From assembly GCA_017607445.1 (NCBI GenBank), contig JAEVHH010000005.1, forward strand, positions 749,001-813,000: a DNA stretch of 64,000 nucleotides, written 5' to 3'. Every line of letters starts with the position of its first letter. Position 1 is the stretch's first letter. The notes under the pieces were generated by a model. That model did no database searches. It had not been told where the DNA came from and saw only the letters and a program-made list of their open reading frames with translations. Positions 42,700 through 53,140 of this stretch are shown piece after piece. The translations under genes and the position numbers were made by a program. Source of the stretch: Histoplasma ohiense. Lineage: Eukaryota > Ascomycota > Eurotiomycetes > Onygenales > Ajellomycetaceae.

Positions 42700-44061
42700 A
42701 TGGACTTGACAAAACCAGACAAACCCCCGCCTCAACACCACGCCTCATCCGTTTTCGCCTCGTTACATCGAAAACCCCGGCCCGATGCGGACTTAGCATC
42801 CAAGGCTGCCGAAACGCGTGAAGAAGCCATAAAATCCGCAAAGCGGTACCTCCTTGAAACCGTCCGTGATGACTGGTCCTACGAACACCAATCCGCTACT
42901 TCTCCTCCCGAATCGGAAAGCCAGCACTTGCAATCACAACCGCAATCACCTCTGATCTGCCCCACTTTGGATGGAGCTGTGCAATTACATGCTCGCGAGG
43001 TGCGAGAATGGCGGGAACGGGAACAGGATAGCTCATGTTCGGAGACTGGAGGAGTCGGAGTAACTTTTAAGGAAATAGATCCAGGACTGGTACATCCGCT
43101 CTCCGCTACCTATAAGGTTGGAGACCCGTACAGGTTTGAGTCACCGGATGCGGTGGAAGACAGCATTTTGGAGAGAAAGAGGAAACGGCGGAGGGTTGTG
43201 GAGGAGGAAATGGCGTGGAATGAAGGGTTGAGGATATGGATGGAAAGACGGAATGCGTGGACAGGGGCTAGGTTGCCCACGACCGCAGCGGATAGCCAAA
43301 GGAATGGAACTGTTGTAGTCACTACTGGAAGCAATGAGACAAGTGGTTCTGGGAGCCGTTACTATGGAGAAAACGAGGATGCGGAGATGGCTTCCCCGGA
43401 TTCCACTGGCCAAAGGGATAGCCCGTTGCGATCTCCTTCTGCCTCATTTGCTAGTGCTCCGCAGGGAGCGGATGCTCAGATCCTTTCGCTTAGTGATTTA
43501 ATCGGCGACATGGATATCAGAGAAGCCGTTTCAACCATCAACGCTGACGACAACCCCAACCCCAACTCTAATCAACCTCGTGTCCCACATTCTGGGGAGC
43601 CACTAATTCCTGTCGTGGAACCCCTCCTCCCAATCACCAACGTCATCCGGGCTTCTATAAAGCCCTCTATATACCCTTCTATATATAGCAAAGTCGTCAT
43701 CCAATCTTTGACACCGGCTATACCAATAAATCTGTCAGATGTTACCAAGGCCCTAGTCCAAGGCTGGAAGGCGGATGGCGAATGGCCACCAAAGCCAACC
43801 ATCACCCAAGATGTACCTATTGTGAAAAAACGAGCAGGAGGAAATAAACCCCTTACCACCGAAGATGCGGGGAAATCGAGGCGGCTGAGTGGTTCTGGTG
43901 TTACGGGGGCTGTGAAGAAGGTTCTGGGCCTATCTGGTATCCATACCGGCCGCCGCTTTCACATTCGTGGCGGGAGTCATGATGATGCCGTTACTGCTGC
44001 AGGTGCGCTTTCACCGACTGCGTCGGGTGCTGCGCCGAATGAACTTGGCAAAGCACGTTAG
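42700..44061 (+). CDS. DUF4050-type fungal protein
   Basis: Single exon, 453 residues from the first ATG (42700); the frame extends back to a TTG at 42643. An N-terminal low-complexity leader (ASSVFASLHRKPRPD) is followed by AAETREEAIKSAKRYLLETVRDDWSY. The central motif RKRRRVVEEEMAWNEGLRIW with MERRNAWTGAR matches what I remember of DUF4050 proteins. Ser/Pro-rich linkers surround ITNVIRASIKPSIYPSIYSK and VVIQSLTPAIPINLSDVTKALV, then GAVKKVLGLSG. No membrane segment and no catalytic motif is visible. Function unknown; probably a soluble, partly disordered protein. An upstream short frame from 42612 stops after eight codons. Confidence 0.7.
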   Translation: MDLTKPDKPPPQHHASSVFASLHRKPRPDADLASKAAETREEAIKSAKRYLLETVRDDWSYEHQSATSPPESESQHLQSQPQSPLICPTLDGAVQLHAREVREWREREQDSSCSETGGVGVTFKEIDPGLVHPLSATYKVGDPYRFESPDAVEDSILERKRKRRRVVEEEMAWNEGLRIWMERRNAWTGARLPTTAADSQRNGTVVVTTGSNETSGSGSRYYGENEDAEMASPDSTGQRDSPLRSPSASFASAPQGADAQILSLSDLIGDMDIREAVSTINADDNPNPNSNQPRVPHSGEPLIPVVEPLLPITNVIRASIKPSIYPSIYSKVVIQSLTPAIPINLSDVTKALVQGWKADGEWPPKPTITQDVPIVKKRAGGNKPLTTEDAGKSRRLSGSGVTGAVKKVLGLSGIHTGRRFHIRGGSHDDAVTAAGALSPTASGAAPNELGKAR

Positions 44062-44809
44062 TTTCTGGTAAATCTAGATCGGAGGGCTTATAAAGGGAGG
44101 AACGGCGGTTGGGGGCTGGTTCGAAATCTTGTGGCCTTTTTAGCATTGGCGCTGCGTTGATTTTCGTTACATATCTTCGTCGAACGCATGAGTGAGGGGT
44201 AATGGTAATGATTATGATTATGATTACGATGATGACGAGATCATAGCGTTTTTGTACCATTTCTGGCTTTGCATATTGCATGGTACATGGTGCGTTGGAT
44301 TGGGACATCTGTTTTTTCGGGTATTCTACGTCATTAATATTCCATCATTTCCACTTCAGGATGTCTTGATTCTTGGGCGTGGCTGTTGCGGGCGTTTGTA
44401 AAGCTGGAAATGCTCAATTTAATATTCTCGTTCCATTGGAGTGGTGGTTGAGGGGTTATCATGACTATTGACAAATCCATATCTCATCGCTTCTTAAACA
44501 CGAAAATTGGTAACAAGGGATACACCGTATTACATGCACGCATAATGGGCACAAGTGGGATAAGAAAACTAGAATAGCCATAGCTAGTTCACATCAGTAC
44601 ACATATCCCTCTATTACATATGTTGACCTTGTACCCACATCGTAATCCATGTCGTCGATCAATGTAAGAAAGGAGAAGAAACTCCAGCACAAAATGAAAA
44701 TCATAACGCATACTTCATACACGGTATCCATAACGCACTCGTACACTTTAAGGTAATTTTTTACTCATATCAATATGTATAAAAACCATACAATAGCTAG
44801 CAAAAAAAT
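44062..44809. other. Convergent 3' region
   Basis: About 750 non-coding bases between the DUF4050 gene and MUS7, including a short (GATTAT)-like repeat around 44206-44240. No gene seen. Confidence 0.5.
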
Positions 44810-47800
44810 TCATGAAGAAAACGTCATCAATCTTTCCATAGTCCCAAAATATATTTCAACAGTTTTTATAAACGCCTCTTTTGCGATATCTATTGAGGTG
44901 TGTGCGGGATCATTGATGAAAACCTCCTTTACCTGGTGGGTATGCTCGGGGCGAACGAAATATTTCCCATTATGAAAAGTCCAGCCGTCGTGGAACCGGG
45001 ACTGCAGACCACGAGTTGCAAAGTCGCGAGCATCTGAAAAGAACGGCGGTGGCGAGGGATAATCGTTAATTTTTTGAGTGTCCTCGATGAGAACCATGTC
45101 AAGGGTCTGTGGGGCGACAGCGTCAGCGGGATTCAAGAGAGTGGACGTTGCGAAAAGCATAAACTGTTTGAAGATATCCACATATGCGACAAGCGTGGTG
45201 GCTTGGTCCGAAATTCGATAGAGATAGTCGATCGCAGGAAGTGATGTGATGATTGTTTCCAGTAGGGAAATGACGGTAAGGATGATATGCGGTTCGTCGA
45301 GTAAGCCGGGGTGGTCTACTAAAAGACGAAGAGCACTGTCCACTGCTTCAAAGTAGCAAACCATGGCCCCCACAAATGTGGAGACGTTGTTGGTGTCACA
45401 TGTGTTGATGAATAAAATCGAGCCCATTAATATCCGCGTTAGCGACTGCAATAGGGGCCGCACCAGGATCCATGCCCCAGGAGCAATAAGACATATTTCC
45501 AGATAAGCCGGGAGAACGCAATGGAGCATGAACAGACGGATAGTGGATTGGTGGCGTTCATTGGTTTCATAGGTTTCGGCCATGACGGAGTAGAGCTGAT
45601 CAACCAGGTAAGTCTGTTGGCCGTCAACAGCCGCTCGCTCCGATACATGCTGAAGAAAAGTAAAGAGTTCGTTGGCAACCTTGCTGGATGTGAGCCGAAC
45701 TGCATAGCTTTTCAACTTGCCGACAATGTAGTTAGGATCATTCACAGGAAGAGGAAACGTGCTCGGGTTTGTGAAAAAAGGATCAAGTAGACATATTTTT
45801 TGTGAGTGCTGCTGGAGAAATGCAACGACTCCATGTACAAAGTTCACATATGAGGAATGTACCGAGGAATCGACATTGCCCAATTCATTATAATTCGATT
45901 TCATCGTGTTCATCAGGGTTTCAATGAGTCCGCGGTAGTGACTCCTAGTATTTTGCACAGCATGGGCACTGATATCTTCAGCATCAGATAGATGTTCCCG
46001 CATGTTGGAAAGAATGCATGAGATAAGCGATAATCTCCTCTGGGAAAATTCCTGTAGAGTAATCTCGTACCGACACTTTAATGAACTTTTCGAGAACGGG
46101 AGATTCTTCAGTAGTGCACTTGAGGCATCGGTGTTCATGATGGAATTGGTCAAAGAGTGTTGATACTTGAGCATCGAACCCCTCTCGACCATGCATTCGA
46201 TCCAGTGGTTCAATATCTGGTACCGGCATTCTGTATAGAATGCTGCGTCCTTTTCGATCAAGCTTGCAAGAAAATAGGGCAAAAATTTTCGCGTTTGATG
46301 TGTGGCTCTTAATGAGGCCCATGAGTCTTCACCATATGGATTGACATAGCTGCTCCATTCTCGTAACCCGTTATTCACAAGAGTGTAAGCGATCGACGAC
46401 CAGGAATCAACGACTTTAAGAAGCACAATGTCGTCGGGAGCGTGGTCTTCTCCGTAACAGGTAGAAAGAAATCGAGATAACGAAGGGCGAATGATGTTGT
46501 TTAGGTACTCAACGGGTGGGCTTGCCTCGGCTGCTGTCTCTTCTTGTTCATATAACTCTGCCAATACCGCCCAACCCTCAAATTCTTGGCTATCATCACA
46601 TGTCTCAGCAGGTCCTGCTAATCTCCGTGATTTAATGGTAGTACTTGCGTAAGCAACCACAACATCTAGCGCTTTACAAATGAGGGAATGGAAGCGCGTT
46701 ACCCTAGGGTTGAAAAGCTCCAGTAGTTTGGAGAAAGGGAGTTTCTCCAGTAGGATCTTGGATTGGTCAGCAGTTGTTGTAGCATCAATTGCAATTTTCA
46801 AGTTGACCAGGGCATCGCTCAAGAGACATTCTATCGGTTTCTGATACTCAATAACAGCCTTTTCAACAGTTTGGCGAGAAAACAGTGAATTTGAAGCCAC
46901 TTGCGCTTCTATATCAGTCCGAGCATGGGAGTGCTGTTGCAACATGTCAGCAACGAAGGAAGCATGCCAATCGGCAAAGGGTATTAACCCGGCGATATCT
47001 TCGTCTGTAGATAGTTTGAATTTAACCAGTCTCAGCCAGGAACGAATGTTGATGCTGCAGACCTCCTTATGAGCTGTGGCGGGATGTACAAGGTTACGGA
47101 TAGTTTCAACTCGCGGTCGACAGGTGTCAGGGGTGGCCCAGTAGAGCGTACAGAGGAGATCGTGGTGATTCCTTAGGGCTTCAAGCTCCTCCAAGCGAAG
47201 AGGTTGGTCTTTTGGATACTCCCGGCCATGGTTTGGCAACAAGCGCCAGGCAAAATTTCGGATCTTTTTCTTATCATACAGATCCGTCATCTTCTTGAGG
47301 CCGAGGGCAATAGTCTTCAGCAGAATATGAAAACAGCTATCTTTAGGCTCCATCTCTAGTGTTGGTTGGTGATCAAGTTCGTCTAGAAACTTTGGTGAGC
47401 CTAGGAATTGCTCTTGGTTAAGATTGTAAAGCCAGTTTTTTGCAAAAAAATCGAAGAGCGTGTCCAAAATAACTTTGCTGTGCCGCCAGCCCCAACTATC
47501 AATCAAATAAAAACAGCGGTGGAATAGCGCTCGACAATAGTTGTTGAAGGCTAAAGATGACCTTTTTGAAGGAAGAGAGTAAGTCTCAAAGACGGGTACT
47601 ATCAAGCGCTTGATAGTCTCCCACTGATCAAAGGAGTCTTTAAAGCGTTGGCCAGGTTGGAAAATTCCGAGCTCGTCAAATTCATAAAGTGGAAGCGTCA
47701 TAAATACTCCATGCCATAATTTCTCCAGTTCATGGGAGTCATCTGGCGCGGGTGAGCTTGATGGAGGCAATACTGCCTGGGAAAGAAGGTCTTGGTTCGT

Positions 47801-50800
47801 GCCACGAAGTATGGGGTCCGTATAAAATATCTTCTGAACAACGAGAAATGCTTCCAAGAAAGGATGATCGTCTTTGATTCCAGGTTCTCGCTTCTCTCGC
47901 CATTTGACATTGTCCAGAAACTGTCTGATATCTGCTAATCCTGTTTTGCTTAAAACGGCTTGCAATATTCGATTTTGAATCGTCGTCATGATACTGACAA
48001 TTTCAAAATATTTGATAGATTGAACTAGTCCATTCGATGCAATTTGGCGTAGTTGATTAGCAAATACGTAAGTAAACACGTCCAATTTCAAAGAGAGATG
48101 TGGAGTTGTGGTGGAATCAGAGGGATTGTTTGTTATCGAGAATGGCAACATATCCGAAACTTTTGATAGAAGAACTATGCACCTATCAACAAACATCGAC
48201 CTATCAACCGAGTCCATAAAATATAATTTGTCATTCACGTAAGTAATAATAGAACGGAAGATATCTAACGACCGACTTATTTTCGAAGACGAATCAGGTG
48301 ATATACGCTCGCTTGAGGGTTCGGAATTGCTGGCTGCTTCTAAAACCGTATCTAACAAAACACCAAGTTCCGAGGATACAGTCTCATTCCATGGGCCCCA
48401 CTGGTATGTTTGGTCGGCATGCTGTATCACAGCACGACCATTATCATGGGATAGATTACGGGATGAGAGTTTCATTGAACGTGAAAGATCCCCACTTCCA
48501 ATGAATGTAGATGAATGGAAAAAGGTGCCAACTGGGAGCGGGAAAATGCCAAAATTGATCGTGTACATCGCTGACGGGGATTTGAGACCCTTTAGAGGAG
48601 GGCGTTCGCTGCCTTCAATCGATGTAATGGGAGGGATCTCTGCCACATGGTTATCAACGCTAACGGCCCGTGGATTTTCAACACTATCCTCCACATTGAC
48701 ATGTTGGGGAGGACGTTTTCTCCGTTGGCGAGGGCGACGTATATGACCTTTTTCGGCAGATGGTACGACGTCATCACGGCCGTTGGAATTCTCATTGGAT
48801 GTCGCCAGATGGATATTCTGTGGATGCATATTTTCGGTTAAAAATCTTGCCAACGGCAAGCCGGTATTTCGGCCTAGACGTGAAGTCGTGGTTTGGTATA
48901 AGGAATTGAGTGCCGAAAGAGAACGTTGAAAGCTTGATGCATGACCCAGACTATGGCTACTCGACAGAGGGATGTCCAATTGTGCCGGTCTGGGTGCATT
49001 TCGTCGAAGGGATGAAATCGCATAGCCGCCTCTCCGTACTGCCCAGCGCTGGCCAACCTTGCGTCGAGAGTTGGGAGGGCTTAATGAATTCGCACCTTCT
49101 CGTTGTGCTGTAGGGCGCAATTCTAAAGTAGGCCTGATCAGGTCGCTTTTGGTACTTCTAGCATCGACATCACTCCGGGGCATAGGATATGCCGTACCAG
49201 TCCGAACCTGATGTACTCTGTTTTCATTGGCCTCGATGTGGTTTTGGGATGCCACAGAGTTTGTGTATGTCTCTCGTGAAATCTTTGTTGCATGGCTTCC
49301 CGTCATTTTACTTTGCTGAAGCAAACCGGCCCGCCACTCCGCTAATGATCTATTGGCATCTTCTGTGTCCCAGCTTGTTCCAAGTTTTAAATATGTCCGT
49401 GTTGGGCTTTTCCGACCACGGTCTCGGCGGGATCGGGCTTGTCGTGCTGCGACGCGGAGGAATTGCGGCTGTTTCTGCATTGGCTGGTCTTGTACGTCAG
49501 CTACATCTAATACTCCTAATCGCGGAAGACGGGTTTCCGGCAGCTCAGCTGAAGTGCGCGATCTTGTCAGGGTATCTGTTATTCTCGCTTGGTGCAGTGG
49601 ACGTTTCCTCGACTTTGAGGACGTCTGAAGTGATCTGTTGTGCCTGTTGGATCCCAGAGTGTGACGCTTTCCTTTCCGTGGTGCTGGCGGTAGCATGTAG
49701 TCAATACGGTTATCTTCAGGAATGTCATCAGCGATGTCCCCTACAAATAAGTCATCTGTGTCTATCACTTCTGACAGAATCTCCCGTGAGCTTTGAACAG
49801 TGTGGGTTGGCTCATCATCCGAAGTTGACTCATCAGAGATGAGGAGAGCTTTCGGCCGCATTCCTTGATTATGGCTATCGCTCCTATCTCTGGTTATTCT
49901 CCGGGCTACTCCTTTACCGTTTTGGCGACGATTGCGTAAGTAACTAAGTCTTGCCTTCTCAGCCGCTGCCTTCTCCCTCTCTTGTTGCTGCTTGAGGTCA
50001 AGTCGTGGCCACGAGGCGGGAAGCACCCCTTTGATCCTCCTCCTAAGCCTCTGGATTTCAAGAGCCGCATGATATTCTGATTCTTCTAGGTCTTCCGTTT
50101 CTTCTGGTGGGTGAATTTGCTCCACCTCAACCTCTTCCGTCGATAGGGGTGGTTGTGATTGTGAGTTTGAGTTCCCGTCTATTTTCGGATGAGTCTCAAA
50201 ATCAACGTCTAGTGAATCGTCTGCCAATATAGCATCCGAATTTTGAGGGCTTTGCGGTTTATGTAAAATCGGACTTCGTGGCGGAGAAAGACTGTATCCA
50301 CGAGGGAATCGGAATATGGCTGGTTTCTGAAGCCTATTATTCGGCGATGTCCGCCCAAACGAAGGAGATGACAAGGGAACATCGAAGATACCCTCGGTTT
50401 CAAGGGGTGGAGTTTCCATCGCTCTATTGTCAACGACGACCTGTATCTGGTGTTTTCTGGTCTCCTCGGACTCATTTCCCGGCGCGTTCCCGTATGTGCG
50501 CATTATTTTTCTGCGCTTACGGGCAGAGTCTTGTCCATCTACTGTAGAAAGCTGCTGTGATTTTGCAGATCGCCAATGCATAGGGCCATTCCTGGAGTTG
50601 CCAGTCTCAGGGGATTCTCGAAGTGGTCGTGCAGGTTGCGTCAATTTCTTTCGTTTGGATCCAGCAGACGGAGATCCGGGTGGGAATCGGAACGGTGCAG
50701 CCGGGCTACTCGATGGAGGCCCATTTTCATCCACAAATTCCTGGCCTTGTGACTCATCTTGAGGATTAGAATCACGGTCTGCAGGTGCAATACGGACCGG

Positions 50801-51616
50801 GCGTATATTGTTACTTGCACACCATCTCTGGTACTCCACCTGGTCCGCCAGGTAGGGGTGGAGGTTGATGAATTTCCGGCCCCTTAACGTTCTCCCTGCG
50901 CCTTGATTTCGAAAAGACGGCGGAGTCTGTGGATTCGACGGAGCGGGCGACAACGATGAATCTTCGCTATCATCCCCTCCATCCCCTTTCAGGTTGTTGG
51001 ATTGTGAGTCTTTTGTAGCTGGGGTGCGTGGTGGAAAATGCTCATCGAATTGTAGCTCATCAGGCGAGGAACTCCGGTCTGTGCTTGAGGATAAACGGCG
51101 AATGACATCCGATGAAGGCGTAGTGTTCCCAGTGGTGGTGCTGGGCAGCTCAATTCTTGAGGCAAACTTATTCAAGCCATCGTCACATTGGAGCGGGTCT
51201 TCGTCTAGCTCATCCCCTGCATAGAATGCATTACCAAACTCGTCAGGGCCGACATGAGATTCAGGGCTCTCTTCCTTTTGTTCTTGGTCTTGATCTCCTG
51301 CGGGATTCAGGTCCTTCGTGATGAGTTCATCTCTATGTGTATCCGAATCCACTATCTTTCCGGCCTCTTCACCCAACCTCTTCGTTGGCTGCCGTTCAGG
51401 AAGTTTGTTGCCCGATGCCGGGGAAATAACCTGGCCATCTTGCACCCGATCTCTGTGGTTTCCATGAGCAATCTCGTTCCCGATTTCATTTTCTCCACGT
51501 ATGCCAGGCGTCGGCGTATTTCCGTTCTTTTCACTCAATTTATTGCTATGCTGACTCTCGAAATCGTCTTCTTCATCCGAGTCTGGAACGAAGCCACGCT
51601 CTCGCCATAGTTCCAT
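44810..51616 (-). CDS. MUS7: Mus7/Mms22 family replication-repair scaffold
   Basis: Very large, intronless, 2268 residues. The chosen start gives MELWRERGFVPDSDEEDD, the hallmark N-terminus of filamentous-fungal Mus7/Mms22 proteins; an in-frame ATG at 51691 would add 25 unlikely residues. The first 1000 or so residues are disordered and Ser/Pro/acid-rich, with several basic clusters suited to nuclear import. The C-terminal 1200 residues are helical (KSDLIRP, FPLPVGTFFH, WREKREPGIKDDHPFLEAF, LLCTLYWATPDTCRPRVETIR, RSWLRLVKFKL, IPFADWHASF). They end in a region matching the Mus7/MMS22 domain (HCVLPAYLEI, PAIDYLYRISDQ, VFINDPAHTSIDIAKEAF). In S. pombe Mus7 and budding-yeast Mms22, with the Rtt101-Mms1 ubiquitin ligase, the family supports repair of stalled or alkylated replication forks. 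Confidence 0.92.
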   Translation of the reverse strand: MELWRERGFVPDSDEEDDFESQHSNKLSEKNGNTPTPGIRGENEIGNEIAHGNHRDRVQDGQVISPASGNKLPERQPTKRLGEEAGKIVDSDTHRDELITKDLNPAGDQDQEQKEESPESHVGPDEFGNAFYAGDELDEDPLQCDDGLNKFASRIELPSTTTGNTTPSSDVIRRLSSSTDRSSSPDELQFDEHFPPRTPATKDSQSNNLKGDGGDDSEDSSLSPAPSNPQTPPSFRNQGAGRTLRGRKFINLHPYLADQVEYQRWCASNNIRPVRIAPADRDSNPQDESQGQEFVDENGPPSSSPAAPFRFPPGSPSAGSKRKKLTQPARPLRESPETGNSRNGPMHWRSAKSQQLSTVDGQDSARKRRKIMRTYGNAPGNESEETRKHQIQVVVDNRAMETPPLETEGIFDVPLSSPSFGRTSPNNRLQKPAIFRFPRGYSLSPPRSPILHKPQSPQNSDAILADDSLDVDFETHPKIDGNSNSQSQPPLSTEEVEVEQIHPPEETEDLEESEYHAALEIQRLRRRIKGVLPASWPRLDLKQQQEREKAAAEKARLSYLRNRRQNGKGVARRITRDRSDSHNQGMRPKALLISDESTSDDEPTHTVQSSREILSEVIDTDDLFVGDIADDIPEDNRIDYMLPPAPRKGKRHTLGSNRHNRSLQTSSKSRKRPLHQARITDTLTRSRTSAELPETRLPRLGVLDVADVQDQPMQKQPQFLRVAARQARSRRDRGRKSPTRTYLKLGTSWDTEDANRSLAEWRAGLLQQSKMTGSHATKISRETYTNSVASQNHIEANENRVHQVRTGTAYPMPRSDVDARSTKSDLIRPTLELRPTAQREGANSLSPPNSRRKVGQRWAVRRGGYAISSLRRNAPRPAQLDIPLSSSHSLGHASSFQRSLSALNSLYQTTTSRLGRNTGLPLARFLTENMHPQNIHLATSNENSNGRDDVVPSAEKGHIRRPRQRRKRPPQHVNVEDSVENPRAVSVDNHVAEIPPITSIEGSERPPLKGLKSPSAMYTINFGIFPLPVGTFFHSSTFIGSGDLSRSMKLSSRNLSHDNGRAVIQHADQTYQWGPWNETVSSELGVLLDTVLEAASNSEPSSERISPDSSSKISRSLDIFRSIITYVNDKLYFMDSVDRSMFVDRCIVLLSKVSDMLPFSITNNPSDSTTTPHLSLKLDVFTYVFANQLRQIASNGLVQSIKYFEIVSIMTTIQNRILQAVLSKTGLADIRQFLDNVKWREKREPGIKDDHPFLEAFLVVQKIFYTDPILRGTNQDLLSQAVLPPSSSPAPDDSHELEKLWHGVFMTLPLYEFDELGIFQPGQRFKDSFDQWETIKRLIVPVFETYSLPSKRSSLAFNNYCRALFHRCFYLIDSWGWRHSKVILDTLFDFFAKNWLYNLNQEQFLGSPKFLDELDHQPTLEMEPKDSCFHILLKTIALGLKKMTDLYDKKKIRNFAWRLLPNHGREYPKDQPLRLEELEALRNHHDLLCTLYWATPDTCRPRVETIRNLVHPATAHKEVCSINIRSWLRLVKFKLSTDEDIAGLIPFADWHASFVADMLQQHSHARTDIEAQVASNSLFSRQTVEKAVIEYQKPIECLLSDALVNLKIAIDATTTADQSKILLEKLPFSKLLELFNPRVTRFHSLICKALDVVVAYASTTIKSRRLAGPAETCDDSQEFEGWAVLAELYEQEETAAEASPPVEYLNNIIRPSLSRFLSTCYGEDHAPDDIVLLKVVDSWSSIAYTLVNNGLREWSSYVNPYGEDSWASLRATHQTRKFLPYFLASLIEKDAAFYTECRYQILNHWIECMVERGSMLKYQHSLTNSIMNTDASSALLKNLPFSKSSLKCRYEITLQEFSQRRLSLISCILSNMREHLSDAEDISAHAVQNTRSHYRGLIETLMNTMKSNYNELGNVDSSVHSSYVNFVHGVVAFLQQHSQKICLLDPFFTNPSTFPLPVNDPNYIVGKLKSYAVRLTSSKVANELFTFLQHVSERAAVDGQQTYLVDQLYSVMAETYETNERHQSTIRLFMLHCVLPAYLEICLIAPGAWILVRPLLQSLTRILMGSILFINTCDTNNVSTFVGAMVCYFEAVDSALRLLVDHPGLLDEPHIILTVISLLETIITSLPAIDYLYRISDQATTLVAYVDIFKQFMLFATSTLLNPADAVAPQTLDMVLIEDTQKINDYPSPPPFFSDARDFATRGLQSRFHDGWTFHNGKYFVRPEHTHQVKEVFINDPAHTSIDIAKEAFIKTVEIYFGTMERLMTFSS

Positions 51617-51881
51617 TTGCAAACCAACGGTGATTACCCATCGCCCTATGCTGTCATAGCAAATAATGTGTTGAATAGGTGAAATTAGCAAAGGTGTTGG
51701 GAATACTCAGAAGGGTTATCTTCCCAAGCTCATTAATTTAGGCTCTGGACGCGTCATTGAGAGACGCGACTTGAATAACCAGCCACGTGACCCGAATTTG
51801 GGAACATCCTAATTGTTTGGAGGTAAGATAGATGAGTGTAAGTTCGAGTGGGACATTAAACAATCACAATCCTTGTCTACA

Positions 51882-52273
51882 ATGGGTCGAATACGTGGGT
51901 TTCTCCCAGTTGCTTTAGCTGTAGGATTTGGTATCCTCAATGGTAGCTAAATAATTGCCCGCCGTTTTCAATTTCCGGCAGTTAACCTTTGAAAATCCAG
52001 GATATGTGACATTCGCGCCCTCGTTTATGAGTCTAGAGGCAGATAAAAAGCATGAGAAGACACAGTAAGTTCTGCTCTAATTCCCTTATGAATAGGCCTG
52101 CAAGTATATGTGCGAACGTCTGCTAAATAATGTTTGATGTCAAACTTTATAGCGGGAATGAATCAGCAACACCATCACAACCATCCCAGCCCAAGTCGAC
52201 CACGAACAATGTGACTGCTTCTTCTGAAATTAATAGCACACCTAAAACCACACCAGAATCTCCCAAAAAGTAA
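51882..52273 (+). CDS. Small membrane-anchored protein, three exons, 81 residues
   Basis: Found only by splicing: exons 51882-51942, 52001-52064 and 52153-52273. Introns of 58 and 88 nt have GTAGCT and GTAAGT donors and CCAG and ATAG acceptors, and the phases (1, then 2) are restored. The protein starts MGRIRGFLPVALAVGFGILN, a basic start followed by one hydrophobic segment. It continues GYVTFAPSFMSLEADKK, then a Ser/Thr/Pro/Gln-rich tail ending ESPKK. The form is that of a small single-pass protein of mitochondria or ER. I do not recognise the family. It is divergent from MUS7 across 265 bases. Confidence 0.65.
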
Positions 52274-53140
52274 CCAGAAGTTGCTAAGCGAAAGCTACTT
52301 CCGCAATCTGTGGAATGAAGCCAAAATCACACGGTTATTGAGGGTCCTATGAACAAACCATACGATATGATTATGTCTTCTCACATAGACATTGGAGACT
52401 GACACAGGACGGCTCCTATAGAAATTTAAGGCAATTTACGATAGCGAGATAAACATTTCTTCCCGGTTCCACTAAGTGACATTTAGAAGGAAAAGTGAAG
52501 AATATATATCGCCCTATTCTATCAACATCAATGAGGATAGAATCTTCGAACCAAATCTCCTGGCTTCCTCTGAACCATATCTTTACATCTTCCTAGAATT
52601 TTTGGAAATATGAATATGATGTGATCCGGGCGATATAAAGAAGAGTATGACCTACGGAATGCTTTGGCGGGAGATGTTTCAGTAGCAAAGACCGAAACGC
52701 CAGCCACGCTCCTCAAACACATGGGAAATCAGGGCCTGACAAAAATTTTTGAAAAGCTATTTCGAAGAAAATACACAGATAGCCTTGAGACTAAAAGGGG
52801 ATACAGTGCCAAGCATTAACATATATATCATTTTTTGAGGACAACTGTAATAGGATGTTCTCTGGTGTTACAATCCTACAAGGTGTTTTTTTTTTTCCCT
52901 TTTTTTGCACAGGTTCGGGAGCGCCGATATATATTATCGCACTATTAAATGCCTTGCCCAACCGATGATGATAACAAATAATAACACCTTTTTGAGAGTA
53001 ATATACATCATGGCCATATTCAGTTCCTTCCTGAAAAAGGCCATCCCACATATTAAAAATGACCCCAAAACCGAATAAACTAAACGCCTTGCTTTATAAA
53101 AAGAAGAAAGAATGAAAAGCACACTGCCATCTTCAATGTT
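52274..53140. other. Convergent intergenic region
   Basis: About 870 bases, AT-rich, with a T-rich run near 52880-52905. Minus-strand frames here are not protein-like. Probably 3' sequence of the small membrane-protein gene and IES2. Confidence 0.5.
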
